The notes under the pieces are model-generated. The model did no database searches and was not told the origin of the DNA. It saw only the letters and a program-made list of their open reading frames with translations. Shown piece by piece: positions 22,384 through 34,267 of a DNA stretch of 64,000 bases (positions are counted from its first letter, which is position 1; each line of letters begins with the position of its first letter). A program made the translations under genes and the position numbers. The stretch lies in NCBI GenBank assembly GCA_007922305.1, contig ML677344.1, positions 84,140 through 148,139 on the forward strand. Direction: 5' to 3'. The DNA comes from Dermatemys mawii (taxonomy: Eukaryota; Chordata; Testudines; Dermatemydidae).

Positions 22384-25300
22384 AAAAGGAAAAAGAACAG
22401 GAGACTAGATGATATTTAAGAAGACATCTTTCTGCTCTCAGTGGATATTTAAAGACAGAAAAGAGCTCACGAAAGATCGGAAAACACACGGTCTTGGACT
22501 TACAGCACTAATAAGAAGATAGGCATTACCAGAGTAGATCAGACATGTAGTCCATCTAGCCTAGTATCCCATGGCAAGGTTCACATGCTTCAGAGGAAGG
22601 TGGAAGAAGCCCCAGCGAATATTTCCCCCTGACACTCACTAGTTATATATATTTTGTAGTATAAATCAAGACGGTTTAGAGCCTATGCAATACTTTTTTA
22701 AAACATTCCTCACTACTGTAATTGGATTTTCTGGTTACCCATATAAATATCCAGTCCCTCTTTGAATCCTTCTAAACTCTTGTCTCTGTTGATATCTTGT
22801 GCTTGTTCATTGCTACTTGAGTGCTGTGTGATTTTTACTATTGTGACCTTCCAAAAGATACCCTTTCTGGTCCTCCACTTCTGACTGTGGCCCATTGTAT
22901 CAGATGTGTGTAAACACATGAATATTCATGGTGAAAACAGTTATTGTATTTATCTGTCCTGCACTGAAAATATTTATAAACGTTTTTCATAGCCTCATTT
23001 TACATATATATAATTTCTCCACTCCTGATAATGCAAATTATGTCACTGCCTCTTTGTAGTACATGAGGTAAATTCTTGGGCCAGGTTCTGAATTCAATAA
23101 CAGCAACTTCAACTATGGCACTCCAGATTTACATGTATAAATTCAATCAGAACTGAACCCTATTAACTTTCCCTCACCAAGTGCTACCGGTGATACTTTC
23201 TGATCTCCAGGAATCTCCCCAAGAGAAGCTGAAGTGCTTTGCCTGGGACAGTGCACTGTGCCAGTGCACAGCGCCTATGTTGACTGAATGCAAAGAATCT
23301 GATCATCTGACCATCTGTTCTACCTCCTCATAGAATCTGCATCCTCTCCCCATGAAAGATTCTCTGCATGTTTGGCAAGTTACAAGCCAATACAGACAGT
23401 TACTTCAGTCAGTTAGGGGAGGGTCGCAAATGGATGAATAGTGAAAACAATAGGTTTTCACTAAAATCCACTTCAGCATGCAAGTTACTCCTGTCATGTT
23501 CATGTAAGAATCAATGGGCATAAATTAAATGCAACCACTGTTACACTCCCCTTTCCTGTACTTCACCTTCACTCTTTGCTGACATACAGACCAACAGTTC
23601 TCTTCTCTCAGGACTTTTTGGAAAGTCCTGCACATGTATTGCAGAGGGATCGTGTTCATCACGTTGAATGTAAATGTCACAACCAGCTTCTGGTCAATTA
23701 CCAGGAGACAAAATCATACAAATGTTCACTGAATAAAGATATAGCACAAACCCATTGCAAACAGTATGTGGAGTACTTCTATAATACTTTATAAAGCCAA
23801 AGCAATTAAGCAGCAAAATTGCCACTGCTCCTTTCTGTATAGATCCAACAATGCTGTTGCTGGCTTTTGATTTACACGCATATTATGCATGGTTTGCAAT
23901 ATTTGTTACTGTAATGAAAAATTTTGGCATAACATTCACAAATCTGTACCTTACTACACACGTCAGCTTATTGTTCTCCCTCTGAGCTGCTTTCAGAGAT
24001 GATGCCAGGTTAGAATGAGACGTAGTGTCTGTCAGTTGGATTTCTTCAGAACCTGAAAAGTTCACAGTGTCTTGTTATTCAGTGTCTTGTCAGCAAACAA
24101 AAGTCTAGTAGCTCCTCTGTCCCTAGGTTAATAGTTGACTGGTTCTCCTCAGGTTCTGTTCTGTCAGTCTGTAGCCTGTATCTGGATTGGTAACAGGCAT
24201 TGGGATCAATGCAGAAAATATTCATTCCCTGAGCTCTCACTCTCTAGAACAGAGTAACCCCTGCACCTGTTTTTCAGGCACGATGAGGGTTTGCAGGAAC
24301 TGTAGTTCAAAATCAAATACATGAGTATTCGTGGAAATGGAACTTCATTTCCCACATGAAAGTAGTACGCTATTCTCTCTTGATCGCTCTTTGACTGGCT
24401 ATGTCCTGTATAAAGAAAATCCATAGCATCCGGGAACAGCACTGCGATAGACATGGAGCTGAACTGCCATAACGAATGTGTATGTTATTCCCAATTCTTG
24501 GCATGCTTGTTGTAGAGCTATAATGGGATGTTTACATGATGGTGATATTCAGTTACACCAGTCTGGCTCTTAGTTTAATAACAGGCTGCTGAAAAAGAAG
24601 CAGGAAGGGAAAAAACAGCTCAAGAAAAGTCATCTCTGAATAGGCACTTCAAGGAGGTTGAGGGACCCCACCAGAGCTACGAGCTTGGAAGATCCTGTTT
24701 CTGGCTCCAGCCAAATTACACAGCTTGTTTTGCCAAGGCTGCGAGTCTGTCCAGAGGCAGGGCAACTGTTGCTGAGAAGTTTTCAGATTGACAGACAGAC
24801 AGCGCTGGGGAAGTCTGAAGGCCCTCGGCCTGTCTGGGTCCCTGTCAGAGTGGGAGGGCTTGGAGTCAGAGATCTGTACAGATTGTTGTTTAAAAACCCT
24901 TTTGTTCTCCCATGTTATGTGTTCTTCCTGCTATTCAGATTAAACAGTATTTTGGTTAAAAAGGCTGGCTGATCACTCATCTCTCCACTAGCCCCAAAGG
25001 AAGGAACCAGCGGTGCTGAACCCACACAGGTCTGCTGAACAAGCCCAGTTGACCCACAGTGTGCTGTAGCCCAGGGCTTAGTCTGAGGGTGAGAGGATTA
25101 TGGGATTCCACCCCATGAGAGGGCAGAGTATGAGGCCTAAAATCTGACACTCAAAGACCAGAGTGGGGGCAGAGATGCCGGTAGCCCTGTAACTCTGATG
25201 GGTAGCTACAGCGTAGAAATGCTGGAGTCCTCAGCCAGTGAGGAAACAGAAATATGCCCCATTGGACCACTTACAAAAGAGTAACACAGCTATAAATTCC

Positions 25301-26224
25301 TGCATTGACAATCAAGCCAGAAGATAAAACCTTTGAAAATGTGTTTGCTGATTAAATTTCCCTGAGAAAATAAACCGGAGACGATTTTGGAACCAGTCAC
25401 TGATATTCTGTGGGGTCTCTTCTCACTCAGCCCAATGGTAGGATCGGTCCCAGAGCACATGGCATCTCTAGAAATGGGACCCCTTGAGAAATCCTTATGA
25501 CAAGCATTGGATTTTAACACTCTGATCTCATTGTGAACATCACTTTTCTTTGTAGCTGCAATGACCCACCATCCATCATAGGCAGATGTCGGGGACGGTT
25601 CCCAAGCTATCTAGGGCTGCCTGTCCTTCAGCCCCTGTCACTGAGACACTCTGACAGCCAAGCTGAGTCCTCTACCGCTGGACAGAACATCTACAAATGG
25701 AATCAGCTCACACCCTTTCCCCTTCCTTCATCTTTGAAAGATAGTAAAACCTGCCAATGTACCCAATTTCTGCCAGACGAGTTGCTGCTGACACCAGAGG
25801 TCTTCACCCTAAAGGACAAGGAGTCACAGGAGAGGTTGCACGGGTAGCAGGTAGGATCTGTTCAGCTAGGGAGGAAGGTGTCTTTATGAATCATGCTTGT
25901 ACATTCCCTTGGGGGCCACTTGGCCATTAGGGGATCTCTGCTGCATGGTTTAGTTGGCACCAGCTTTAACCCCTGTCCCAGCCAATGGCAAACTGCAGGT
26001 GTCCAAATCACAGGGGATGCACGGTGATGCTACCCTGGACTCCAGGCTTGTCATCACTGTTCATATTGTTCTGTTTAGTCATCTGGCTACCTCAGGGGTT
26101 GCTGAATGGTAACGATGAGGCTGTCACAGGTGTGATCTTGGTGCATTACAAACTCAGGGTGCAGGCCAGAGAAGGTAGATTCCACCAGGCCCTTTACAGG
26201 GAAATTTCCCTCAGATCATTCCAG
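22384..26224 (-). repeat. Unit C 5' flank and block
   Basis: This is collinear with unit A throughout: CR1-like stretch near 22520-22800, 'gtttaaaaacccttttgtt' near 24890, 'gatagtaaaacctgccaat' near 25740 and 'gatgaggctgtcacaggtg' near 26116. At 25905-25914 it holds TCCCTTGGGG, an O/E (EBF)-like site shared with units D, E and F. No gene is seen. Confidence 0.65.
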
Positions 26225-26435
26225 TAGGGGAAAATTTTTCTAACTGTCAGGGTGGCTTAGTACTAGAATAAATTGCCTACATAGCTTGTAGACTCACCAT
26301 TATTGGAGAGTCTTAAGAACAGGTTAGACAAACAACTGTCAGAGATGTTCTAGATAATACTTATTCCTTCAGTGAGCACAAGGGTCTGCACTAAATGATC
26401 ACTTGTGGTCTCTTCCCATCCTACAATTTGCCAAG
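26225..26435 (+). mobile_element. CR1 LINE 3' end fragment
   Basis: Same fragment and same unit position as 10939-11205 in unit A, a shared insertion that dates before the duplication. Confidence 0.75.
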
Positions 26436-26514
26436 AGGAGTAAACAGTGGGGCCCAGGATCTCTGGATCTGCAAAGACCTGCACAGAGCTCAGTGATCCT
26501 ACCTACCTACCCAC

Positions 26515-27082
26515 AAAGGACTGAATGACCCATCCCAGCTGTGGATGTTCTCCAGAGACTTTGATTTGAACCTGCAGTTTATTTCATCACTCCTACAAGC
26601 CTGAACTAAGAACTTTGCCATGACTGTATGCAATTGATTCCATTTAACCAATCCCAGCTCTTATCTCCATTTCTTTCTTTTTATGAATAAACCTTTAGAT
26701 TTTAGATTCTAATGGACTGGCACAGTGTGATTTGTCGGTAAGATCTGATTTGTATATTGACCTGCGTCTGGGGCTTGGTCCTTTGGGATCGGGAGAACCA
26801 TTTTTCTTTTACTGGGGCATTGGTTTTCATAACCAGTTGCCCCCATACGGAGTAGCACTGGTGGTGATACTGGGAAACTGGAGTGTCTAAGGGAATTTCT
26901 TATGTGACTTGTGGTGTTAGCCAGTGGGGTAAAACCAAAATCTTCTCTGTCTGGCTGGTTTGGTTTGCATTAGAGGTGGAGAAACCCCAGCCGTGGGCTG
27001 TAACTGCCCTGCCTGAAGCAATTTGTCCTGAATTGGCACTCTCAGTTGGGTCCCACCAGAACCAGCACTGTTACAGCTGGTT
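26515..27082 (+). mobile_element. ERV-type LTR remnant (3' portion), sense
   Basis: This contains 'tgaataaacctttagattt' (polyadenylation-type signal), 'ttgacctgcgtctggggc' and 'ggagaaaccccagc'. The last part matches 45561-45735. It has interrupted the distal block of unit C. No internal retroviral genes are seen. Confidence 0.6.
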
Positions 27083-27209
27083 AAAGTAGCTGATGGGCAC
27101 AGTACCCCAGCCATAGAGTGGCCAGGAGGTATAAACCTTTCCATATCTAGAGTGGAGCCATAGAATCCATGAGTGCAACCTTCATATATTTTATGAGGAC
27201 GAGGTAGAT
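27083..27209 (-). repeat. Unit C most distal block, remnant
   Basis: This matches 'taaacctttccatacccaaag' and following sequence of units A and E, truncated on both sides by LTR fragments. Confidence 0.6.
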
Positions 27210-27550
27210 GAAAAGATTCCCACCTTGTGCCAGAGCTGTAAGTGAGTGGAGCAGGAGAAACGAGGCTGCCAGTCATGAGAAAATCCTGGTTTACCATCTG
27301 AGATGTCTGCTAGATGTAACAAAGACTGTACAAGGGGAAAGGATTTGGCTAGGAAAGACTAGGAGGGAGTCTGGTCTGTGAAAGAAACTTACTGGAACAT
27401 CTTTGAGGGTGAGATATTTCCTGTAATCCGTTTCTTAATGTATCAGACTTAGGCTTGCATGTTTTGTTTCATTTTGCTCTGTGACTTACTTTGCTCAATC
27501 AGTTGTTACTGGAAACCACTACAATGGACTCATACCAGAAGCATATCAGA
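27210..27550 (+). mobile_element. ERV-type LTR remnant, sense
   Basis: It starts inside the LTR ('gattcccaccttgtgcca') as at 14278 and continues with the segment equivalent to 52740-52900 ('aagaaacttactggaacat'). Both ends are broken. Confidence 0.6.
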
Positions 27551-27589
27551 GAGTGGTCTTGTTGGGATCTGGGAAGTGGGAGGGCGAGA

Positions 27590-28512
27590 GATCAATTAAT
27601 TACGGGGGATAACTAAAGATATAACAGGGACAGATGTGAGGTTGCAGGGCTAAACAAAGAGAACCTGAAAAAGACACTGCGAAGAACCCCGGAGAGCGCC
27701 CATTGCTCCTCAAAGGTGTCAAGGGAGTCTGCGGACGCCACCCAGAGGAACTCTTCCCAGACATGTAAGTGGATGGAGGATCAGAAATAGGCCCCATAAA
27801 GTCACAGGAAACCCCATCAGCCATTTTGGCCAGTGCTAGGAGGAGGTTGACAAGGAGGTCACGCGACTTTGTAAGGCCATGGATAGGGAGTCCTTAGATA
27901 ATGAGGTGAGGGGAGAACTGCAGCCAAAAACATAACAGGAAATATAAGAGGAGCCGGAATAGGGGCTGCAACCTGGTACACTCCAGATACACGTGCACCA
28001 GGGTTTCCCTCATGCAGCAAAAGGGGCAGATGTCCAGGAGGGGGTGAACCATGCCAAGAACACACCTGTGCTTACAAATCTGTGAAGGAGCCACCAACTG
28101 ATATCCCTGTCAGGCTTCTGGACCAGGGTAGAATATAGGCTGGCCCACTGGGGTTCCTTAGAGATGGTAGGAGGTTTTGCCATTTCGTGTTAGGGCGGGC
28201 GCCAGGGTGAGGACGTGAAGGGTGTGGAGCACAAGCGTGTACAGATGTTTCCTTGGCATGGTCTAGAAAAGGGCCATCTGCAATTCGTACAGCCAGCTCA
28301 TGGTGAAGGGTGGGGATGGCCAGGTGAGACCACGGAACAGGGGCCTTATGAGAAGGTCCAGAGGGCTTGACCCAGTTGAGGTAAGCCCAAGTAGTGGGAG
28401 GTAAGGCGGTCCTCACCTCCTGAAGTATGTGCTGGGGAGTATGAGGTCTGGAGAGCCCCACGCACTGAGCAAGCCTCAGAGGATCCAGCCAGTCTCCCTG
28501 GTCATAGTCCAC
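27590..28512 (-). mobile_element. Tx1-like LINE, 3' end of ORF2, antisense, degenerate
   Basis: Three overlapping minus-strand frames read as the C-terminal end of a Tx1-clade (L1 superfamily) ORF2. In order they are a segment around PLRLAQCVGLSRP, a zinc-knuckle-like CPFCCMRETLVHVYLECTRL (about 27960-28040) and a DLLVNLLLALAKMA-like tail. A frameshift separates the first two, and the tail is open to about 27600. The zinc-knuckle phrase is the most diagnostic part. The element is dead and joins a CR1 at 28512. Confidence 0.75.
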
Positions 28513-29120
28513 AAAATGCGAAATAACTGCTTAGGAAGGAGTACTGTGGAAAGGGACATGGGGGTCATAGTGGACCATGAGCTAAATACGAGTCAACAAT
28601 GTTGGGGAAAAAAAGCAAACATCACTCTGGGATGTATTAGCATGAGTACTGTAAGCAAGACAGAACAAGTAATTCTTCTGCCTCAACTGGAGTGTTGTGT
28701 CCGATTCTGGGAGCCACATTTCAGGAAAGATTTGGACAATATTGGAAAAAGCCCAGAGAAGAGCAACAAAAATGATTACAAGTCTAAAAACTATGACCTA
28801 TGAGGGAAGATTGAAAGAACTGTGTTTCTTTAGTCTGGAGAAGAGAAGACTGAGAGGAGTCATGATGACTGTTTTCAAATACCTAAACAGTTGTTACAAG
28901 AAGGAGGGAGAAAAATTATTCTCCTTAAAATGTGCTGATAGGACAAGAAGCAACAGGCTTTAATTGTAGCAAGGGACTTTTGGGTTGGACATTAGGAGAA
29001 ACTTTTGAATTGTCAGGGTAGTTAGACACTGGAATAAATTGCCTAAGGAAGTTGTGGAATCTCCATCATTGGAGATTTTTAGAGCAGATTAGACAAACAC
29101 CCATCAGGGATGGTCTAGAT
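28513..29120 (+). mobile_element. CR1 LINE ORF2 3' end, sense, first part
   Basis: The plus-strand translation runs through the conserved CR1 C-terminal region: ERDMGVIVDHELN, then QLECCVRFWEPHF, then RLKELCFFSLEKRRLRG and LKCADRTRSN. A -1/+1 change of frame lies near 28760. It continues into the 3' tail at 28960-29112 and is split by a hAT insertion. Confidence 0.85.
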
Positions 29121-29455
29121 CAGCGATGTCCAATAGAAATTCAGTGCTAGCCACATGATTTTTTCTAATTTGCAATATTATAAAAAAGGATTAAAAAACA
29201 GACTACAAATGACATTTCCAATTATTTTTTATTCATATAAAAATAAGTAGATATTACAAAAAATATTAACAGGTACTACTAAGACAAAGTTACTTCAGTG
29301 TGACGCTTTGCTTTTTTTTTATCTGTAATTGGATTTTATAAAATGTACCACAGAAAAAGTGTGTTCAATACACCAACGCATTGCTCATGCATTAGTCACA
29401 ATTCAATAGCCTATTTGCAACCTGTGGCTAGTGGTGAACGTGTTGAACATCGCTT
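29121..29455. mobile_element. Non-autonomous hAT transposon nested in CR1
   Basis: A 335-bp AT-rich element with inverted ends CAGCGATGTCCAA and (reverse reading) AAGCGATGTTCAA. It is flanked by a perfect 8-bp duplication, GTCTAGAT, at 29113-29120 and 29456-29463. The 8-bp duplication and CAG-type terminus are the hAT signature. There is no transposase. Confidence 0.9.
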
Positions 29456-29540
29456 GTCTAGATGTCCTACTTAGTCCTGCCATGAGCGCAGGGGACTGGA
29501 CTAGATGATCTCTCGAGATCCCTTCCAGTCCTTTGATTAT
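29456..29540 (+). mobile_element. CR1 LINE 3' tail, second part
   Basis: CR1 terminus 'gactggactagatgatctc...ttccagtcc', continuing from 29112 across the hAT element. Confidence 0.75.
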
Positions 29541-30879
29541 CTTGGATTAAAACTGAACAAATCGCTACTCTGAATGGTGATACGCACTCAACAAGGATAA
29601 ACACTGGCCAGAAAGAATTGGGATTGTCAACATAAAACTGGGATACATAGTCTCTTTACCTGCTACACCAGGTCCTTTCCTCTCTTGAGGGAAGTCTTAG
29701 AATTGCCCCATGCTTTGAGTTTAGAACAACACCCCCACTATGCGAAATGATTATCACCAGCAGGTCTGATGGGACACCTCAGTCTCATCCCTTTGGGTGC
29801 TTGTGACAAGACCTATACAGTCTCCACCAGACCTCTTAAAAGTAGTAGGTTTATTGGCAATAGCACAAAGCATTAGAGATAATTGCTTCTAAATAATAGG
29901 CAGCTACATTTGTCTATCTCAAGTTAAGTTAGACACAGAATCAAAACTGGCCCAATTTACATAATCTTGGAAAGCCAAAGAACTCTTAGTACCCTACCCA
30001 GTTTCCATGGGTCTCTGAGACAATTTTCCCATCTGTTTGCTCCGTTCTCATGGAAGCAGCCTTTGCTGAAACCTGGGCCCAGTCACCATAATGCTCGTCC
30101 GTGTCCTTGTTACTGATCTCTGCTCTCAAACTGATTTCTCTCAGCCAGACGTCTAGGAGGAGGCCCACACGGCTCTTCATCCACTGCTTACTTTGTCAGT
30201 TACGCTCAATTCAGCCTCAATGACTTGCAAACACCAGTCCGGGGAATGTGCTGAAACTCTGAGTGTCCCTGTGATACCCCAACACTCCTCCCAGAAATCC
30301 ACTACTGACCCTTCACTGTCACCTCCAAGCACCTCCACATCTGCCACAGACACCAAGGTGCTGGGAGTCATGGGGCTTCCCAGAAGCCAGCTGTCACAGG
30401 TGGCCGTGATAAGAAGCTTTTACAGACAAATGTGAGAGATGTTGCTCTGTGGGACCCTGATATAGCCCTGATCCTATGGTCTCAGAGTATCTGAGCAGCT
30501 TGAATGTATTTATCCTCCCGTCACTCCTGTGATGCAGGGCCGGGCTATTATCCACTTGTGCAGGGGCCTGTAGACAGCCAATGGCTTGGCCATGGTCTAC
30601 TGTCACACATGGCAGGGAATCAAACCCATCTCTCTTGAGATTCTGAGCATTGCCTAGACCACAGGCTCAGCCTCTCAGCTGTCTGAGCAGTGACAGACCT
30701 CACTGGATTCTCTGCTGCACCAGCAGAGCTCCACACTGCACTTCAGAGAGCAGGGAGGGTCAGGAACCAATTACAGTGGTTTGATTTGCTGGCCTGTTCT
30801 CTCCTGTGACAAAAGAGTTTAGAGCAGCCTGGGGGCTGGGCTGACCTCCGCTTGTTGGTAATGGCTTGCAAGAGCACGG
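29541..30879 (-). repeat. Unit D 3' flank, outer part
   Basis: This is collinear with 2524-4480, 59610-60300 and, inverted, 53170-53620. Landmarks are 'tttattggcaatagcac', 'tgggtctctgagac' and 'gatgttgctctgtgggacc'. No gene is seen. It is cut by an assembly gap. Confidence 0.65.
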
Positions 30880-31279
30880 NNNNNNNNNNNNNNNNNNNNN
30901 NNNNNNNNNNNNNNNNNNNNNNNNNNNNNNNNNNNNNNNNNNNNNNNNNNNNNNNNNNNNNNNNNNNNNNNNNNNNNNNNNNNNNNNNNNNNNNNNNNNN
31001 NNNNNNNNNNNNNNNNNNNNNNNNNNNNNNNNNNNNNNNNNNNNNNNNNNNNNNNNNNNNNNNNNNNNNNNNNNNNNNNNNNNNNNNNNNNNNNNNNNNN
31101 NNNNNNNNNNNNNNNNNNNNNNNNNNNNNNNNNNNNNNNNNNNNNNNNNNNNNNNNNNNNNNNNNNNNNNNNNNNNNNNNNNNNNNNNNNNNNNNNNNNN
31201 NNNNNNNNNNNNNNNNNNNNNNNNNNNNNNNNNNNNNNNNNNNNNNNNNNNNNNNNNNNNNNNNNNNNNNNNNNNNNNN
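30880..31279. other. Assembly gap (400 N)
   Basis: Exactly 400 undetermined bases. By comparison with units E, G and the orphan flank, it should hold 3' flank sequence and no coding exon. Confidence 1.
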
Positions 31280-31514
31280 TCTGGGGCTCCTCACAGTGGC
31301 TCTGGCTCTCTGGGCAGCTCTTACCACAACTTGGCTTTGGCTTCAAACCTGGAGGGAAGGTATAGATTCTCAGATAAGTGGAGTAGTAGGGATATGGTCT
31401 TGGAGGAGGAGATGGGACAAGGGAAGGACCTCAGGGAAAAAGAATCCATGACTGTTAATCATGTTTTTCTTCTTCCGTGTCACCAGTCAGGGAGAGGAGT
31501 GATGAACTGACCCT
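31280..31514 (-). other. OR4 3' flank, inner part
   Basis: This matches 38505-38750 and 60720-60983 ('gtggctctggctctctgg', 'ggtcttggaggagga'). It would be the proximal 3' UTR. It differs from the OR1-OR3 type 3' flank. Confidence 0.6.
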
Positions 31515-32450
31515 TCACTTGATGAACGCCCTGATTATCCTTGCACGAAGGTGTTTGTTTTTCACGCTGTACACGATTGGATTTATCATAGGTGGGACCA
31601 GAAGGTAGACATAGCCCAGGAGAATCTGAAACAGGTGAGAAGAGCTATTCCCAAATCTGTGTGTCACAGCCAGGCCGATGTCTGACATATAGAAGAGTAG
31701 GACAGCGCAGAGGTGGGAGACGCAGGTGTTCAGGGCCCTGAGGCATTCCTCGTGGGATGCAACACTCAGCACTGTTTTGAAGATCATCACATAAGAGAGG
31801 AAGATGAGGAACGAGTCCAATCCCACTGTTAAGATTTTAACAGACAAGCCATAGATGCTGTTGACTGTGAAGTCCGAACAAGCCATCTTCATGACCTCTG
31901 AGTACAGGCAGTAGGAATGGGAGAGGACATTGGCTCGACAGTATTGGTATTGTTTCAAGAGAAAGGGGAGTGGAAATATTAGGGCCACTGATCTTAGCAC
32001 AACCACGAGTCCCATCCTAGCTATTCTTGGCAGGGTTAAGATGGAAGCATATCTCAGTGGGTTACAGATTGCGATGTAGCGGTCAAAGGCCATCAACAAC
32101 AGCACAGAGGATTCAATTTTTGAAAGCGAGTGGATGAAGAAGAGTTGGGCAAAACAGACATCAAGTCTGATTCCTCTAGAGTTAAACAAGTATAAGCCCA
32201 GTATTGTTGGCATGGTGGATATCGATAAGCCAAGGTCTGTGACAGCCAACATTGAAAGGAAAATATACATAGGCTCATGGAGGGTTGGATCTGTTTTTAT
32301 AATGAACAGAATGACTGAATTTCCTACTATCGAAATAACATACACTAAGCAGAAGAGGATAGAGATCCCGAGATGGATGCCTTCCTGCCCAGGTATCCCG
32401 GTGAGAAGGAACACTGCAGAGTTGAAGTTGGTGTCATTGACAAGTGACAT
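31515..32450 (-). CDS. OR4: class I (OR51-like) olfactory receptor, intact
   Basis: An odorant receptor of 311 residues. The frame is open 20 codons further upstream, but that extension crosses the splice acceptor at 32491-32492, so the Met at 32450 (MSLVNDT) is the start, as in all sisters. Landmarks are sequon N5-D-T, G43-N44, LHEPMY 57-62, C99, MAFDRY 120-125, SHSYC 177-181, ALNTC 239-243 and PPMINPIVY 286-294. It keeps the usual Cys129 (AICNPLRY), as only OR5 also does. Oddities: Gly28 replaces the Trp that the six sisters have at the start of TM1, and 165-170 reads LKQYQY where sisters have LKR. The frame is complete and function is plausible. Confidence 0.97.
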   Translation of the reverse strand: MSLVNDTNFNSAVFLLTGIPGQEGIHLGISILFCLVYVISIVGNSVILFIIKTDPTLHEPMYIFLSMLAVTDLGLSISTMPTILGLYLFNSRGIRLDVCFAQLFFIHSLSKIESSVLLLMAFDRYIAICNPLRYASILTLPRIARMGLVVVLRSVALIFPLPFLLKQYQYCRANVLSHSYCLYSEVMKMACSDFTVNSIYGLSVKILTVGLDSFLIFLSYVMIFKTVLSVASHEECLRALNTCVSHLCAVLLFYMSDIGLAVTHRFGNSSSHLFQILLGYVYLLVPPMINPIVYSVKNKHLRARIIRAFIK

Positions 32451-32490
32451 AATGTATAGGGCAGGTCCAAGGAGTTTTTTCCTTTCCTTC

Positions 32491-32492
32491 CT
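32491..32492 (-). other. Splice acceptor upstream of OR4
   Basis: The minus strand reads TTTTCTTTTTAG, then about 40 nt of leader before the ATG. It lies inside the upstream open extension and decides the start codon. Confidence 0.7.
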
Positions 32493-34267
32493 AAAAAGAA
32501 AATATAACAAAAGACTAGATGATATTTAATGAGACACCACTCTGTTCTCAGTGCAAGTCTAGAGATTCCCAGGAGCTCAAGGAAGATCAGGAAAAACATG
32601 GTTTTAAATTTACACCACTGATAGGAAGATAGGCACTGCCAGAGTGGATCAGACCTGTAGTCCATCTAGCCCAGTGGCCAGTGGCCAGTTCCAGGTGCTG
32701 AAGAGGAAGATGGAAGAAGCACTGCAACAGACAGATATGAGATAACTAGTGCCCAGGGAAAGGTTCCCCCTGACACCCACTAGTTAGGTATATTTTGTGT
32801 TGTGAATCAGGAAGGTTTAGAGCTCTTCCAAGACTTTTTATTTTTTTGTAACTGAATTTATTTTCTGGTTTCCCATATGAACATCCACACCATCACTGAG
32901 TCCAGTTAAGCTCTTGGCCCCATTGATATCTTGTGGCTGGGAGTTCCACAGCTTACTTGAGCACTGTGTGATTTTTACAGTGCAACCTCTCTACACACAC
33001 CCTTTCCTACACACCTACACCTACACACACACCCCCTCCACTTCTGAGTGTGGGCCATTATACCATAACATATTTGTAAACACATGTGAATTACATGCTG
33101 AAGACCATCATTGTATTTTTCTATTGTGTACTGAGGCTATTAATAAACATCTTTCATAGCCTCATTATATGCATATTTTTATTTTCTCCTCTCCTGAGAG
33201 TTCAAATTATTGCAGCACATGGAATAAACACTTAGGGTCATGTTCTGAATTCAATAGCAGTGACTTCTATTGTGTCACGCCGGATTTACCTCTATAAATT
33301 CAATCAGAACTGGGCTTTGTTAACTTTTGCTTACCAAATGCATCCAGTGATACACTCTGATTCCCAGGAATCCCTTCAAGAAAAGCTGAAGTGTTTGCCT
33401 GGCTATTGTTGACTGAATCCAGAGAGTTTAACCATCTTACAGCTTTCTCTTCAGCCTCAAAGGACTTCATCCTCTTCCCATACAAGGGTCTGTAGATATC
33501 TGGCAAATTACAAGCTGACACAGACAGTTACTTCAGCTGGGTTAGGGTGGGGATGGCCTTGCAAATGGGTGAATATGAATATACTAGGTCTGCAGTGGAG
33601 TATGCAAGTTATTTGAGCCATGCTTGTGTAACAGATGATGGGCATAAATTACATACAACCACTATAACACTCCCCTTTCTTGCACCTCAGCTCCACTCTT
33701 TGCTGCAATACAGACCAGTGATTCTGGTCTCTCGGGACTTTTTAAGTCTTAGGTTCTTATGTTCTTGCACATGTATTGCAGAATGATTGAATGGACAGCC
33801 CTGAATGCAAATGTTATAAATAACTTCTGGTCAGTTACCAGGACACAGTATAATGCAGCTGTTCACTGAACCAAGAGATAAGAGCACAAACACATTGCAC
33901 ACTCTATGTGGATTACTTCTGAAATACTTTCTGAAGCAAAAGTCATTAAGCAGTAATGTTACCACTGCTCCTTCCTGCAGAGATTCCAACAACTTTGTTG
34001 TGGGTTTCTAGATACAGGCATGTCATGAAAGTTTGGTTTTTAATATTTGTATCACAATAAAAAGTTTTGACATAACATTTACACATCTGTATTTTAATAC
34101 ACACATGTCAAACTATTTTTTTTCCCTCTTCTTGTCTTTCAGAGGTGATTTCTCAGGTTAGTGAGACTTAAAATGTAACATCTGTCATCTAGATTTCTTT
34201 AGAACCTGAACATTTTGCAGCATCTCACCCCTCGTTCAGTCACTTGTGAGCAAACAAAAGTCTAGTA
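32493..34267 (-). repeat. Unit D 5' flank, inner part
   Basis: This is collinear with the other inner flanks. The CR1-like stretch is at about 32630-32960, and a short ca/ac-rich spot lies at 32990-33030. No gene is seen. Confidence 0.65.

Noticed and set aside
30743..31510. Long open frames across the N run
   Set aside because: They are artefacts of undetermined bases. The flanks are non-coding unit sequence.
32451..32510. Upstream in-frame Met extending OR4 by 20 residues
   Set aside because: It runs through the acceptor at 32491-32492 and has no counterpart in the other receptors.
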